Shown: positions 10,701-20,900 of the stretch, piece by piece
Layout: the number at the start of each line of letters is the position of its first letter
Position numbering within the stretch: position 1 is the stretch's first letter
NCBI GenBank assembly: GCA_905221605.1
Contig: CAJNDS010002501.1
Location: forward strand, 1 to 47,500
Direction: 5' to 3'
DNA length: 47,500 bases
From: Symbiodinium natans
Lineage: Eukaryota > Sar > Dinophyceae > Suessiales > Symbiodiniaceae
Made by a program: the position numbers and the translations under genes
The notes under the pieces: model-generated
What the model saw: only the letters and a program-made list of their open reading frames with translations
What the model was told of the DNA's origin: nothing
The model's database searches: none

Positions 10701-11467
10701 CTTTTTGGAGGGGTAGAGGACCGTACGGGAACGGGCAGGACCCCTAAACCCTAAACAATGCAACTTCCCCTACTTGGAGGTTATTAACCAATCATAACCG
10801 TACTGTTAACTGTACCTATAACCATATTAGGGGCCTTATAAGGGGCTATGCATACAGTTATAATTGGTTAATAAGTACCCTAAACCCTCAACCCTAAACC
10901 CGAAACCCTAAACCCGAAACCCTAAACCCTAAACCCTAAAGCCTGTTGGCTCTCAGCCCACCGACTGCCTAGGACCCTGGGACCCCGATCCCGGGCCCTG
11001 TCGGTGCTGTAGGGGTTTAGGGTTAGGGGCTTTTAGGGTTTAGGGGTATTTGGGGTTTAGGGATGTTTGAGGGTTGAGGGTTTAGGGTTAGGGGCTTTTA
11101 GGGTTTAGGGTTAGGGGTTTTTAGGGTCTAGGGTTTAGGGTTATTTGGGGTTTAGGGATGTTTGAGGGTTTAGGGCTTAGGGGTTTTAAGGGGTTTTAGG
11201 GATGCTTGGGGTTAGGGTCGAGGGCGATTCCCGACAAAGAGCCGCAGCGATACCCAAAGGCAAACTGGGAGCTTAAACTGAACCCAAACCCTAAACCCTA
11301 AACCCTAAACCCTAAACCCTAAACCCTAAACCCTACACCCTAAACCCTAAACCCTGCTCCTCCCCGACAGCGTCTGTTGGCGGCTTTTGGGGAGAACCTG
11401 CGGGTGCCAAGGGACCAGAATCTTCCCTGTAGCAGCACACATCCTGCTGCTCGAAAATCTGACCCAT
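7796..11467 (-). CDS. TIR-like multi-pass membrane protein gene, copy 2 (multi-exon)
   Basis: Tandem paralogue of the gene at 151-6364. Exons: 11467-~11360 (starts MGQIFEQQD), 10295-10149 with a remnant 10037-10024, 9831-9641, 9427-9012, 8769-8407, 8270-7796. The last three total 1254 nt and read 417 codons plus a stop with no break. They carry FDLFISHTW, YDLVSIDQ, then YLSRLWCIFELAAYRR across a GC-AG intron (9011-8770), followed by several long hydrophobic stretches and a short tail ending PGQE. The two TIR-like halves are separated by hydrophobic segments. The protein is probably membrane-anchored with cytosolic TIR-like surfaces; partner and pathway are unknown. One intron (8406-8271) is an introner absent from copy 1. 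A second introner (10148-10038) sits in exon 2 without a suitable splice site, and the restored codon after it would be TAA, so the 5' part may be mis-spliced or broken. The 3' two thirds are intact. Confidence 0.8.
8271..8406 (-). mobile_element. Introner element / GT-AG intron specific to copy 2
   Basis: The empty site in copy 1 reads CCGTACCAACGG. Copy 2 has 136 nt inserted and GTAC on both sides. The minus-strand intron begins GTACCTTGGTACC and ends TTACCAAG. Splicing restores SRWYGSLPHF exactly. One duplicated GTAC supplies the donor, and the element's inverted-repeat end supplies the acceptor. The interior holds a C run and three CCCTAAA units. Confidence 0.8.
9832..9945 (-). mobile_element. 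Family 6 element in an intron of copy 2
   Basis: GCACTCAGGAGGGTAGCTATAA at the left and AACCCAAAAAGGGTAAGGAT inside match the element at 30757-30860. The equivalent intron in copy 1 (4107-4028) is only 80 nt and lacks it. In copy 2 the old CCCAG acceptor is lost and a new GTGCAG lies at the insertion edge. Confidence 0.5.
10038..10148 (-). mobile_element. Family 1 introner element in exon 2 of copy 2, not cleanly spliceable
   Basis: A 111-bp element with ends CTTCGTCGCCCAGTAACC and CTGGGCTAACAAG. AGGT is duplicated on both sides (10034-10037, 10149-10152). Copy 1 lacks it; without the insert and one AGGT the exon is the same 157 nt in both copies. On the gene strand the duplication is ACCT, which offers no GN donor. 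Using the nearest GTTAGC donor shifts the frame. The restored codon after the site is TAA. Confidence 0.7.
10771..10880. mobile_element. Short inverted-repeat element, family 2
   Basis: Begins TACTTGGAGGTTATTAACCA and ends TAATTGGTTAATAAGTACC, so the two arms fold on each other. Relatives are at 11938-12066 and 15909-16058. It splits a block that is continuous in copy 1 (about 5680-5710), so it was inserted after the tandem duplication. No coding capacity. Confidence 0.6.
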
Positions 11468-11556
11468 GGCGCAGCTCGGGCGTGGGGATTTTTTCGCAGG
11501 GCTTAGGGTTATCAGGATTTAGGCTATGTGTCACCCTAAACCCTAAACCCTAAACC

Positions 11557-11588
<32 letters not shown>

Positions 11589-11937
11589 ACCCTAAACCCT
11601 AAACCCTAAACCCTAAACCCCTAAACTGTTCCTGGCTTGTTCCTGGCCATCAGGGCCTTCGAGGGGCTTGCTGCAAACTTCAAACCCTAAACCCTAAACC
11701 CTAAACCCTAAACCCTAAACCCTAGGGTCTAGGGTTTAGGGATGTGACTCCCAAAACCCTGAGCCCACTGGCTCATTCATCTACAGGATCAGGAGCCTAT
11801 ACGGATACTTTCATGATGTATATGCCAAGCCTAAATAAGCCCTAAACCCTACATGTTCGTCTCAGAAATAGTGACCTGAGCCTCCCATGATGCAGAATTC
11901 ATCACGATTGAAGGGTCTGCAAGGAGGGCCCCCCTTA

Positions 11938-12066
11938 CTACTTGGAGGTTCATGGTGCTTATTCACCAATTATAGCTGTACTTATAGCCCCCTTATAAGC
12001 CCCTCAAAAAGTACGGTTACAAGTAGAGTTATAATCTGTTAATCAGTACCATGAACCTCCAAGCAA
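11938..12066. mobile_element. Short inverted-repeat element, family 2
   Basis: Arms ACTTGGAGGTTCATGGTGCT and AGTACCATGAACCTCCAAG are near-perfect inverted repeats about 130 bp apart. Confidence 0.6.
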
Positions 12067-12427
12067 CTGTAGCTAAGGGTTTGGATGATCCCCCCCTATA
12101 TGATCAGTCCTGAAAAAGGGATTATAATCGGGTGTACTATGATCCCTCTTATAGCCTAAGTATAACCCAACTTTGCGTCCTTATAACTATACTTATAACT
12201 AGCGGGGCCCCTCCTTGTAGTGTTTTGAGGGTTTAAGGAGTTAAGGGTTCAGGGTTCTGGGTTTAGGGCGTTTGGGCTTATAGGGTCTAGGCGGTTTAAA
12301 AGGGGATTTAGGGGGCTTTATAGTGCTTAGGGGGCTTAGCGGGCTTATGGGGTTTGGGGACATGCAACTTCTTAGTCAACATGCTGCGGCAGCAGCCAGG
12401 CTGTGGTCTATTTCAGCAAGAGCGATC

Positions 12428-12502
12428 TCATTTCGTCGACTGCGCGTCGACCGCGCCCAGTTCCCGCAGCTTGGTCGCCAAGTCGCCGTTCTTTTGCATC
12501 TC
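12428..12502 (-). CDS. Terminal exon of an unidentified gene upstream of the duplication
   Basis: Twenty-four codons plus TGA read EMQKNGDLATKLRELGAV and on, behind a clean CTCTGCAG acceptor. Composition and helical pattern look like real protein. It lies just outside the duplicated block and has no counterpart near 6.93 kb. Family not recognised; other exons may lie at 12.5-13.3 kb, for example before a GTGAGT donor at about 13185. Confidence 0.45.
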   Translation of the reverse strand, partial: EMQKNGDLATKLRELGAVDAQSTK

Positions 12503-12539
12503 CTGCAGAGCAGGAAGCCCCAGCAAAAAGGGAAGGGCC

Positions 12540-14160
12540 CTAAACCCTAAACCCTAAACCCTACACCCTTAACCCTAAACCCTAAACCCTAAACCCTCAA
12601 CCCTAAACGCCGAACCGTTTAGGGTTGAGTCGTTGAGTCTCTTGGGTCTTTGGGATTGAGGGAACTGCTGAGGCTTGCTTGGGACTGTTTAGGGTTTAGG
12701 GTTTAGGGTTTCGGGTTTCGGGTTTAGGGTATAGGGTTTAGGGTTTAGGGTTGGTGCAAGTCACTCGATAACATCGGCATCTCAACCCCTCCCTCCCTAA
12801 GGGTTTAGCGCCTGGGGCCTTGAGGGTTTAAAGTTTTCCCTGCCAGAGTAAACAAGCCCCTTGTTTCCTAAAACCAAGTGGCTCTTTTCGTCACCTCCCC
12901 CTTGACATGAGGGAGCTGTGCCCTAAACCCAAAAGTGCGCAGTCTAAACCCTAAACCGATTTGACTGGCTATAAGTCTTCGCTTCTCTATCTCTAAGTTT
13001 AGGGTCTAGGGTTTAGGGCTCAGGATTTGGGATTGTAGGGCTTAGGGCTTCGGGATTTTAGGGTATACGGTTTATGTTTTAGGGTTTAGGGTTTATAGGG
13101 TCTAGGCCCGAACCGCGTCAGTCCAGCACGCCATAGCCGTTGCCCAGCAGCCGACTCCCAGCAAATAGCTGTGGAAGCTGCGACTCACCTGTCAGCTCCT
13201 GGAACACTGAACTTATAAAGCGCCTTACTTAGGCCCCGAAGCCCTCAATCAGGTTTAGGGTTTAGGGCTTCGGGCTTAGGGCTCAGACCGGCAGGAGTGG
13301 GAGAACTAGCAGCAAACGCATGCTGCGCGCCGCACATCAAAGGCCACTAACCGCTCGAAAGGCCCTAAGCCATAAACCAGACCCCTACAAACCCTTTCTC
13401 TTAGTGGGTTTAGGGTTTAAGGTTTAGGGTTTAGGGTTTAGGGTCCTCTTCTGAAGTGCATGGTCTAGACCCAAGGGTAACCTAGGAACAAAAAGGGTGC
13501 CCTCTTTGGCTTAAAGGGGCTTATAAGGGAATCTATACACTAACAAAGGGGGAATAAGGGTCTACTCTGGGGCCCTGGTTGCAGTTTATCATACATGTTA
13601 TAGTATACGTAGGTGATGAAAGATCATAGTATGTTCGATCGCCTTGTTTACAGCATGTGTTATGGCATGTCTTTAAAATTATGTTAGAGTATGTTATGTA
13701 GGTTAGTATCGTGTGCTAGGGTCTGTGAATGTAAATAGTATAGAGCATAACTTGGTATTTTAACCTTTTGTTTCATGCCCTAAACCCTAAACCCTAAACC
13801 CTAAACCCTAAACCCTAAACCCTAAACCCTTTAACCCTAAACCCTAGCTACATGGTCCCTCTATACGGGCCCAGAAGTGGGGATCCCCCATATACACACA
13901 TATCTACCCTACAAAACCCAAGGGCCTGTACTTCAGAACGCTTTAGGGAAGGTAAGGGGCCATATTCATTAAAGGACCATGCAACTACCCGGAACACGGG
14001 TCCTAGATTGTTGTGGTGTTTGGGTGTGCGAAAACGTATGCTTTACCTGGGTTTCTGGAGGATTCCTAAAACAGGAGGCCAAAAAACAGCAAACAAACTA
14101 CTTCGATGTTTACTGAATTGGGGGCTTTGGTGCTAAATGAGATCGTGCTTCAGCCAAAGG
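12540..14160. repeat. Gene-poor stretch: telomere-like blocks, AT-rich island
   Basis: CCCTAAA or TTTAGGG blocks at 12540-12605, 12690-12750, 13410-13440 and 13778-13830, and an AT-rich island 13581-13775 with loosely repeated TATGTTATAG-type words. A minus-strand open stretch (SVFQELTGESQLPQLFAGSR, about 13110-13215) could be an exon but is not listed as one. Confidence 0.6.
13482..13580. mobile_element. Degenerate family 1 element
   Basis: AACCTAGGAACAAAAAGGGTG, GGCTTATAAGGGAAT and GGGAATAAGGGTCTACT follow the order of the family core seen at 7476-7589. The ends are eroded. Further eroded relatives are at 34388-34500, 37848-37935 and 40915-40985. Confidence 0.45.
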
Positions 14161-14480
14161 CATGGACGCTTGTGACAGCTTTTCTTCTTCCGCATCCTTG
14201 CGCAGTATGTTGTACAACGAGGCGAAAACGTGGAAAATACCAGTGTTTTGGGCATCGTCGCAATTGGCATGGACGCTTGTGACAACGTGTCTTGTTCCAC
14301 ATCCTTGCGCAGTCTGTTGTGCAACGAGGCAAAATCGCGGTAAATACCAGTGTTTTGGGCATCGTCGCAATTGGCATGGCCGCTTGTGACAACGTGTCTT
14401 GTTCCACATCCTTGCGCAGTGTGTTGTACAAAGAGGCGAAAACGCAGGAAATACGAGAGTTTTGTGCATCATGGAAGCAA
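14161..14480 (+). repeat. 107-bp tandem repeat, three copies
   Basis: CATGG.CGCTTGTGACA recurs at 14161, 14268 and 14375. Each unit holds CATCCTTGCGCAGT and CAGTGTTTTGGGCATCGTCG. The period is not a multiple of three, so the overlapping reading frames on both strands are products of the repeat. A run of about 22 C follows at 14500-14521. Confidence 0.85.
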
Positions 14481-14786
14481 TATGAATGACGTTCTTATCC
14501 CCCCCCCCCCCCCCCCCCCCCAAGCCGGAAACAGGCCATAGATTGCCGAAAATGCCGAAAACCTCGCGGCAATCTAGGACCCGTGTTCCAACTACCCTTA
14601 GAAGCTTGGGGCAACCCTAAACCCTAAACCCTACAGCCCAAGCATTCCCAATGCTACCTCTAGAAAGCTAAGCTCCAGGGCAAACGATGGCAAACTTGAT
14701 TCCTCTCAGACGGAAACCGCCCTGATCTCGGAACTCCAAACCCTGACAGCATCTGCAGAGCCAGCATTTAGGGTTTAGGGTTTGGG

Positions 14787-14867
14787 GTGGTCCTCCACAG
14801 CCTTCTTGACACCGGGGTTATACTTCTCATCCAGGCAGTCCACAGCCTTTGGCACTCCAGGAGCAAG
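14787..14867 (-). CDS. Single exon candidate
   Basis: Open frame reading LAPGVPKAVDCLDEKYNPGV followed by KKAVEDHP, bounded by telomere-like repeats. The protein-like composition is the only evidence; the parent gene is not recognised. Confidence 0.4.
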
Positions 14868-14879
14868 CCTAAAACTCTC

Positions 14880-16540
14880 CAGTTAAAGGGCCCTCCCTAA
14901 ACTCTAAACCCTAAACCCTAAGCCCTCAAAACCTCAACTCCCAATCAGGATCCGAGCATGATCTAAGGCATCAAGAGGTATTTTGTCTCCCCACCCTTAT
15001 GAATTGACACCCAAGACCTTGAACCACCTGAACGTAAACAGGACCCCAGACCCAAATCCCTAAACTGTCCGAAGCCCAAAGCCCTAAACCCCAAACCCTA
15101 AACCCCCCAAACTGCCCACCTCCTCTAACTCCATGAAACCTAAAGCGCCCATAGCGCCCTTAACCCCAAACCCTAAGCCCTAAACCCTACACCCTAAGCC
15201 CTAAACCCTAAACCCCAAAACCCCTAACATTCCTGCAAAAGGATCCTCGTGAACTCAGTGAGGGAGCACCTTCGAAATCCCAAAACGGTCTGGGGCTTCG
15301 GGCCTGGGTGCCCTAACCCTAAACCCTAAACCCTCAACCCTCAACCCTAAGCCCTAGACCCTCCAGAAATCGGACGTGCCTTGAATGCAAGGCCGCTCTC
15401 GACTAGCGCCTGACAGCAGTCTGTTTATTAGGGTCTAGGGGTTTCAGGTTTAGTGTTTAGGGTTGAGGGCTTTAGGCTTTAGGGTTTTTAGCGTTTAGAG
15501 GGCTTAGGGCTTCGTTGCTCTGCAAGTCTGGACTAGACCACGGTGTGGGAAACACACCCCCCGAACCCTAAACCCCTAAGAGAACCCCATGACGTGAACC
15601 TTTGCCAGCCTTCAGTCTTGAGCCCTTGGAGGCTGTTGGGGGCGTGGGGCTTGGGGCCATTTAGGGTTTAGGATTTAGGTGTTAAGGCTTCCTGTACCAC
15701 TGCTGGGATGAGGTTCGGAACAATCACATTCATTCGTTCTTGGGCTTTGATAGGCATTCATGAACATGTAGAGATGATGCTCAACAAAGACCCTAATCCC
15801 TAAACCCCACACCCAGCTTGCTTAAGGCTAATCGATGAACAGAAAAGCACAGTTCATGACTAGGGCGATCCTTGGCTAGGACCTTGAAAACTTGACCGCC
15901 TGGCTGTTATAATTGGAGGTTCATGGTACTTATTAATCAATTATACTTCTACTTGTAACCCACTTAAAGCCCCTCAAGTGCCCTAATTCGGGTAAAAGTA
16001 CAGTCACAGTTATAAGTACAGTTGTAATTGGTGAAGAAGTACCACTAACCTCCAAGTAGGGGCCTTAAGAATTAGAATAGGGTTTTGGGGGCTAACTTTC
16101 CGACCCCTATATAACATAGCTTTTAAAAGGGCATGCCGGGAACCTCTGGCCCTGGACAGAAAAGAGCTCGAAACACCAGGGCTGCTAGAAATATCCGGGT
16201 TCAGGGTTTAGGGTTCAGGGTTTAGGGTTCAGAGCTTGGATAATAAAATTCTAAAGGGGTTGTACCTTGGACACTTACGGTTGCATCCTGGGTTTTGGGG
16301 AAGCTTCTTTAACACTACCTTGGAGCAGACCCTGGAAGCAAATAGAATAGGAACCCAGAGCCAAAACAAGTATAAAAGTATAGCACTCCAAAACCGTAAC
16401 CCAGTAGCCCTAAACCCTAAACCCCAAACCCTAAAGACTCCAAGGAAGGACGACCTAAAGCTGGCCCCGCCTGCACAGCGCTGGCAGACAGATTGGCTTG
16501 CGGCTCCTGGCAGATGTCGGTGTAGGGTTTAGGGTAAAGT
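14880..16540. other. Repeat-rich stretch without a confident gene
   Basis: Degenerate CCCTAAA/TTTAGGG blocks alternate with 50-120-nt unique patches. Several patches are open in the plus direction (about 15230-15300, 15585-15655, 15680-15760, 16440-16525) but none has both splice signals. Confidence 0.4.
15909..16058. mobile_element. Short inverted-repeat element, family 2
   Basis: Arms AATTGGAGGTTCATGGTACT and AGTACCACTAACCTCCAAG mark a third copy, about 150 bp long, in a gene-poor stretch. Confidence 0.55.
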
Positions 16541-16559
16541 TTAGGGTTTAGGCTGTCAG

Positions 16560-16750
16560 GTCTTGAGGGCTTGGAGCTTACCCTGCCGCTCGAGGTAGGG
16601 GGGGCAAGCTTTGGAGTTGTTACTTGGCAGATGGCGGAAAATGCGGGGTGGTTGGTGAAAGCTACGAACAAAAAGCCTCCAGACTCCAGACCTTACATCC
16701 CCCTAAGACAGAAGCCTACATGGACCGTGGCTACCAGTATTACCAAGTAA
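16560..16750 (+). CDS. Terminal exon candidate
   Basis: After GGCTGTCAG there is an open frame of about 63 codons to a TAA at 16748-16750. It includes LPLEVGGASFGVVTWQMAEN and a basic C-terminal part. A minus-strand frame overlaps but reads like low-grade shadow. No family recognised. Confidence 0.4.
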
Positions 16751-17030
16751 ACCCTAAACCCTAAACCCTGAACCCTGAACCCTGAACCCTGAACCCTGAA
16801 CCCTGAACCCTGAACCCTGAACCCTAACCCCTAAACCCTAAACCCTAAACCCTAAACCCTAAACCCTAAACCCTAATCAAATCAAGCCCCTGTGCCGCCG
16901 GCTGGCCTTGAGCGTGCCCTCCATGAAGAGCACGACCTGTGCAAAGGCTTGGGATGCAACTTGGGCTCTGTGGGCTCTGTGGGGTTTAGGGTTTAGGGTT
17001 TAGGGTTTAGGGTTTAGGGTTTCGGGTTTA
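16745..17030. repeat. Telomere-like arrays with a homogeneous CCCTGAA block
   Basis: CCCTAAA, then CCCTGAA repeated eight times, then CCCTAAA x8 (to 16876). After the exon candidate the opposite orientation TTTAGGG begins at 16981. Confidence 0.8.
16880..16978 (-). CDS. Single exon candidate
   Basis: The minus-strand frame reads AQVASQAFAQVVLFMEGTLK, then a basic end. It is flanked on both sides by telomere-like arrays. The plus strand is also open, so the strand is not certain. Confidence 0.33.
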
Positions 17031-17589
17031 GGGTTTAGAGTTTAGAGTTCGGGTTTGGGGCTTAGCAGTTCAGGGATTTAGGGTTTGGAGTTTGGAGTTT
17101 AGGGTAGAGTCTTGGGTTTATATTAAATATGGTCTACAGGGCTTGCACGCTCATGATACAGCATATCGAGCCCATGAAGCCCGTAAACGATGGGCCCTAC
17201 ACACACAAACCCGATGAGCCGTACGAGCACTCTAAACCGTACAGGTTTTAGGGTTTAGGGTTTAGAAGCCCTTCAAACCCCCTGGCGCCTGTGCACCCCG
17301 AAAAGCCCTACAAGCCCAATGCACCCTATACACTCTATAAACCTTGCCCTGCAGACCCTTATGAGCCCCCCTAAACCCTAAACCCTAAACCCTAAACCCG
17401 GAACCCCGAACCCTAAACCCTAAACACCCATATATGGTCCGCTGCTCGCTGCGCCCCCCACCCCCCCCTACCCCATGGTACCCCCCCCAATGCCCCCCCC
17501 CCCCCCCCCCGCCCCCCAAATTCTGTCCCCGCCCCGCCCCCCTGTGGTTTGGGCCCCCCAGCGGGGTGGTGTGGTTGGGGTTTGGGTTT

Positions 17590-17896
17590 GTTTAGGGTTT
17601 AGGGTTTAGGGTTTAGGGTTAAGGGTTGAGGGTTTAGGTTTAGGGTTTTAGGGTTTTAGGGTTTTAGGGTTTTAGGGTTTAGGGTTTAGGGTTTAGGGTT
17701 TAGGGTTTAGGGTTTAGGGTTTAGGGTTTAGGGTTTGGGGTTTAGGGTCCTCGCCCCGCCCCGCCCCCCTGTGGCTTGGGCCCTCCTGTGGGGTGCTGTG
17801 GTTGGGGTTTGGGTTGAGGGTTTAGGGTTTAGGGTTTAGGGGTTTAGGGGTTGAGGGGTTTTGGGGTTTTGGGGTTTTGGGTTTTGGGGTTTTGGG
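17590..17896 (+). repeat. Telomere-like array flanking the 3' end of the retro-unit
   Basis: TTTAGGG units, then a block of TTTTAGGG, then after a GC-rich segment (17748-17815) GGGGTTTT/GGGTTTT variants, all in G-rich orientation. The GC-rich segment is a second copy of 17525-17590 (GCCCCGCCCCCCTGTGG type), about 223 bp away. Confidence 0.8.
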
Positions 17897-17906
17897 TTTT
17901 TTTTTT
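17897..17906 (-). other. Short poly(A) at the 3' end of the retro-unit
   Basis: Ten T on the plus strand between GGGTTTTGGG repeats and AAACCGGAATC, that is A10 after about 60 nt of 3' tail on the minus strand. It could instead be an expanded TTTT of the neighbouring GGGGTTTT variant. Confidence 0.5.
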
Positions 17907-17967
17907 AAACCGGAATCACTGGCGTGCAGCAATAATGCTGTCCGGTCCGTATTGTGAAACTGCTCCC

Positions 17968-20900
17968 CTACTCCTCCTCCTCCCTCTCCTCACATTCATA
18001 GTCCACCCCCAGTCGAACAGGTAGGACACAACCACGATAACGACCACCCATACCACATTCTTCATCTGCACGATCCACCCCATGGTTTTCACCACCTCCT
18101 CCACCGCCCACACCCGCAACCCAAGATGAAGTCGGACACGACGAGGCCAAGGTCATAGTCCCGGAAGACACAGTCCGCGGCGAGGATGAAGACGTAGCCC
18201 TTGGCAAGGACGTAGTCCACAACCCAGGCAGTTGCATCACCATCAGGACCGTGGCGTCGCTGTCGGAGTTGTCATCCTCCCCATCACCTCCACGACTTGC
18301 CACCTCCTCCACTCCTCTCTCCCCCTCACAAGCAGTGTCCAACGTGGCATCCGCGACTGCCAGCATCCCATCCTCAACCGCCAGCATCCCATCCTCAATC
18401 GCCATCATCCCATTTGCCACTGCCAGCACTCCATGTTCCACAGGCGCCCCGTTCTCCAGCCCACCATCCACCAAGTCCGTGCGCATAGTCTCAGACGACG
18501 TCGCCCCACTTGAAGTAGCCGCCTCTCCAATGGTACGCCTCGGTGAGCGTGATCGCCCGGCACGTCTCGGCGCTGAAATTTGCGCTTCTCTCCTGGCGAT
18601 GCGCCCCAGTCTCCCGGAACTGTCTCGCCCACGTGACAGCCCGCGTCTCCCCCATGATGTCTCGAGGTCGCCGTTCACGCGGAAGTTCCACCCCACCACA
18701 CCCCCCTCAATGCGGGATAGTATCTGCAACATGAAATGCGCCCCCCGCTTCTCCTCCTCCACCCACTGACGAACTCCCCAGCGTAGTTCAGGTAGAACTC
18801 CTTCTGCTCCGTGTCGCTCGAGGTGCTCCCTCATCTCCACCAACGCCACATCCACCTCCCCCTGTGCATCTTCCAATTGGCGAGCCTCATTGATGCGCCT
18901 CATGACCAGCTGTTGCATCAACCCACTGTTGTCCCCCTCCTGTGGGTCCCAGTCCATCACCTCGGGCTCGCCCCACTCCACTGGTGCCAACGGTATCTCC
19001 TCCTCCTCGACATCACTGAGCACGGGCGCCCCAAGCGGCGCAGGCCCCCCACGTAGAGCAGCAGGACCACCATGTAGACCTCCGTGTGGAGCAGCACCAT
19101 CTTGCGGAGTAGCGGGAGGACTCGACGAAGACGCCCCACCACCAGCCACGCCCCCAAGTAGAGCAGCACCAACCTGTAGAGCAGCGGGAGGACTCGACGA
19201 CGACGCCCCACCACCAGTGGACTCCCCATAGTAGGACACCGCCTGGTGCTGCGCCATGATGCGGTCCAACTCAGCCTGCTCCGTGATCACCGGCATCGCG
19301 TCATTGGGTTCTGGGGGCAAAGGCCCGACCCATCTGTCAACCCCCGCCACCCAGTCTTGTTCGTGATCTGGTTTGAGGAGCTCGTTGACGTAGAACTCCT
19401 CCGCGTCCTCCGCCCTAGTTGACTCGCCCCCAGGAGCAGGACGCACCGAGTCTGGCGACACCATCATTAGCGGAATGTGCTGTTCACTGATGTAGGCCGC
19501 CAGTTCACGCCGCACCGCCTCCCTCATTGCTCGCCCCCTGTCAGCTTGCTCCTCTTGAGCAACCCTCCAGGCGGGCTTCCACGTCCCTTCGAGCCAGTCA
19601 GCAACTCTCTGGCGTCGTTTCGCAGTGCGCTGGGGTCCCTGCCCCCCTGCCCACCAGCGAGCATCCCGGTGATCTTTCCAGGACGCCCCCCATCTCACAT
19701 CCTCCCCCTGCGCGGGTGCCCCCCAGCCATCAGCTCCTTGGTGCGCTCCATCTTGCGACGCTCCGCCCGCCCCCGTGTAGTCGACGTTGTTGTCGTCGTC
19801 GCCCGCCCCCGTGTAGTCGACGTTGTTGTCATCGCCGGGCGGTGTGTCCACAGCGTCCACCACCGGAACTTCGACCCACTTCGTTGTCCCAACTCCATCA
19901 CCTCCATTGTCAGGCTGCATGCGCGCCGTGCTCCCCACGTCCAGCCCCACCATCTTCCCAAAAGAGGGGCACATGTCCTGCACGAGGTTGTGTTGCATCT
20001 CTAGGCGGTCCACATCCATCACCAGCGTGTCCGTCGCGGCCTGGTCCTTGACGATCACCATCTCCACACTGACGATCACCACCATCACCACGCTGGGGGC
20101 CACCATCCGCCCCTCCACTCCCTCTTTGCCCCGTTCTCCCCGTCCACCGGTCCACACCCGGCCTGGTTTGGTCACCACGACGTACTCGAGGAATCCAGGG
20201 CTGAGAGGTGGCAAGCCAGTCCTCCCATTGGCGCTGCGTCCACCCCGTGCAGTCCGAAATGAAGGCAGTTCCCCCCGCTGTCTGTCAGGAGGTACTGGCG
20301 TCTGTTGTGTCGACGGCAAGGTGGGGTCATTAGGCGACCCAGCCCCCGCCCCAGGTCCAACCGCAGCGTCCACCACAGATGCCGGGATGCCTTCCTTGAT
20401 GGCGGCTTCCCTCAGCGCGTTTGATCGTAGGGCCTCGGCCCAGACTAGTTCATGTAGTCGACGTTCCTGTGCAGCACGTAGGTTGCGTAGGTCTCGCCCA
20501 TCATGTATAGTCCACCTCCACGTAGTCCCCCACCACCGCTCGCCGAGGCCGAGGACGACGAGGTAGCCCCACCCCCCAAACCACCCAAACGTGACGAAGA
20601 GGAAGACGGCGACGTAGTTCCACCAGCGTGTCGAGGATCACACGCAGCAGGTAGCGCCCCACCATCCGAACTTGCCATAGAGGGTGCCAACGGTGTAGGC
20701 GCCCCCATCTCCGGTCCATTCGTAGGCAACACCCCCGTCGTCGGCGTCCACGTAGGGGGCCGCCCATCTTCCCACAGGGCCTCTTCCTGCGCAGACCCCG
20801 CCTCTGCCCATTCTGCGCACCATCGCCACTCCCCGCCGCGCCCAGCGTCCATACGCCACTCGTCCTCAGACCACCCCCAACGGGACGGTGTTCGCCCCCC

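Noticed and set aside
14110-14541. Overlapping frames on both strands
   Set aside because: They come from the 107-bp tandem repeat, whose length is not a multiple of three.
16417-16671. 84-codon minus frame
   Set aside because: It runs through telomere-like repeats, and the overlapping plus frame to 16750 is more protein-like.
19477-20566. Plus-strand frames of 175-247 codons
   Set aside because: They are proline/serine/histidine-rich antisense shadows of the long minus-strand ORF.
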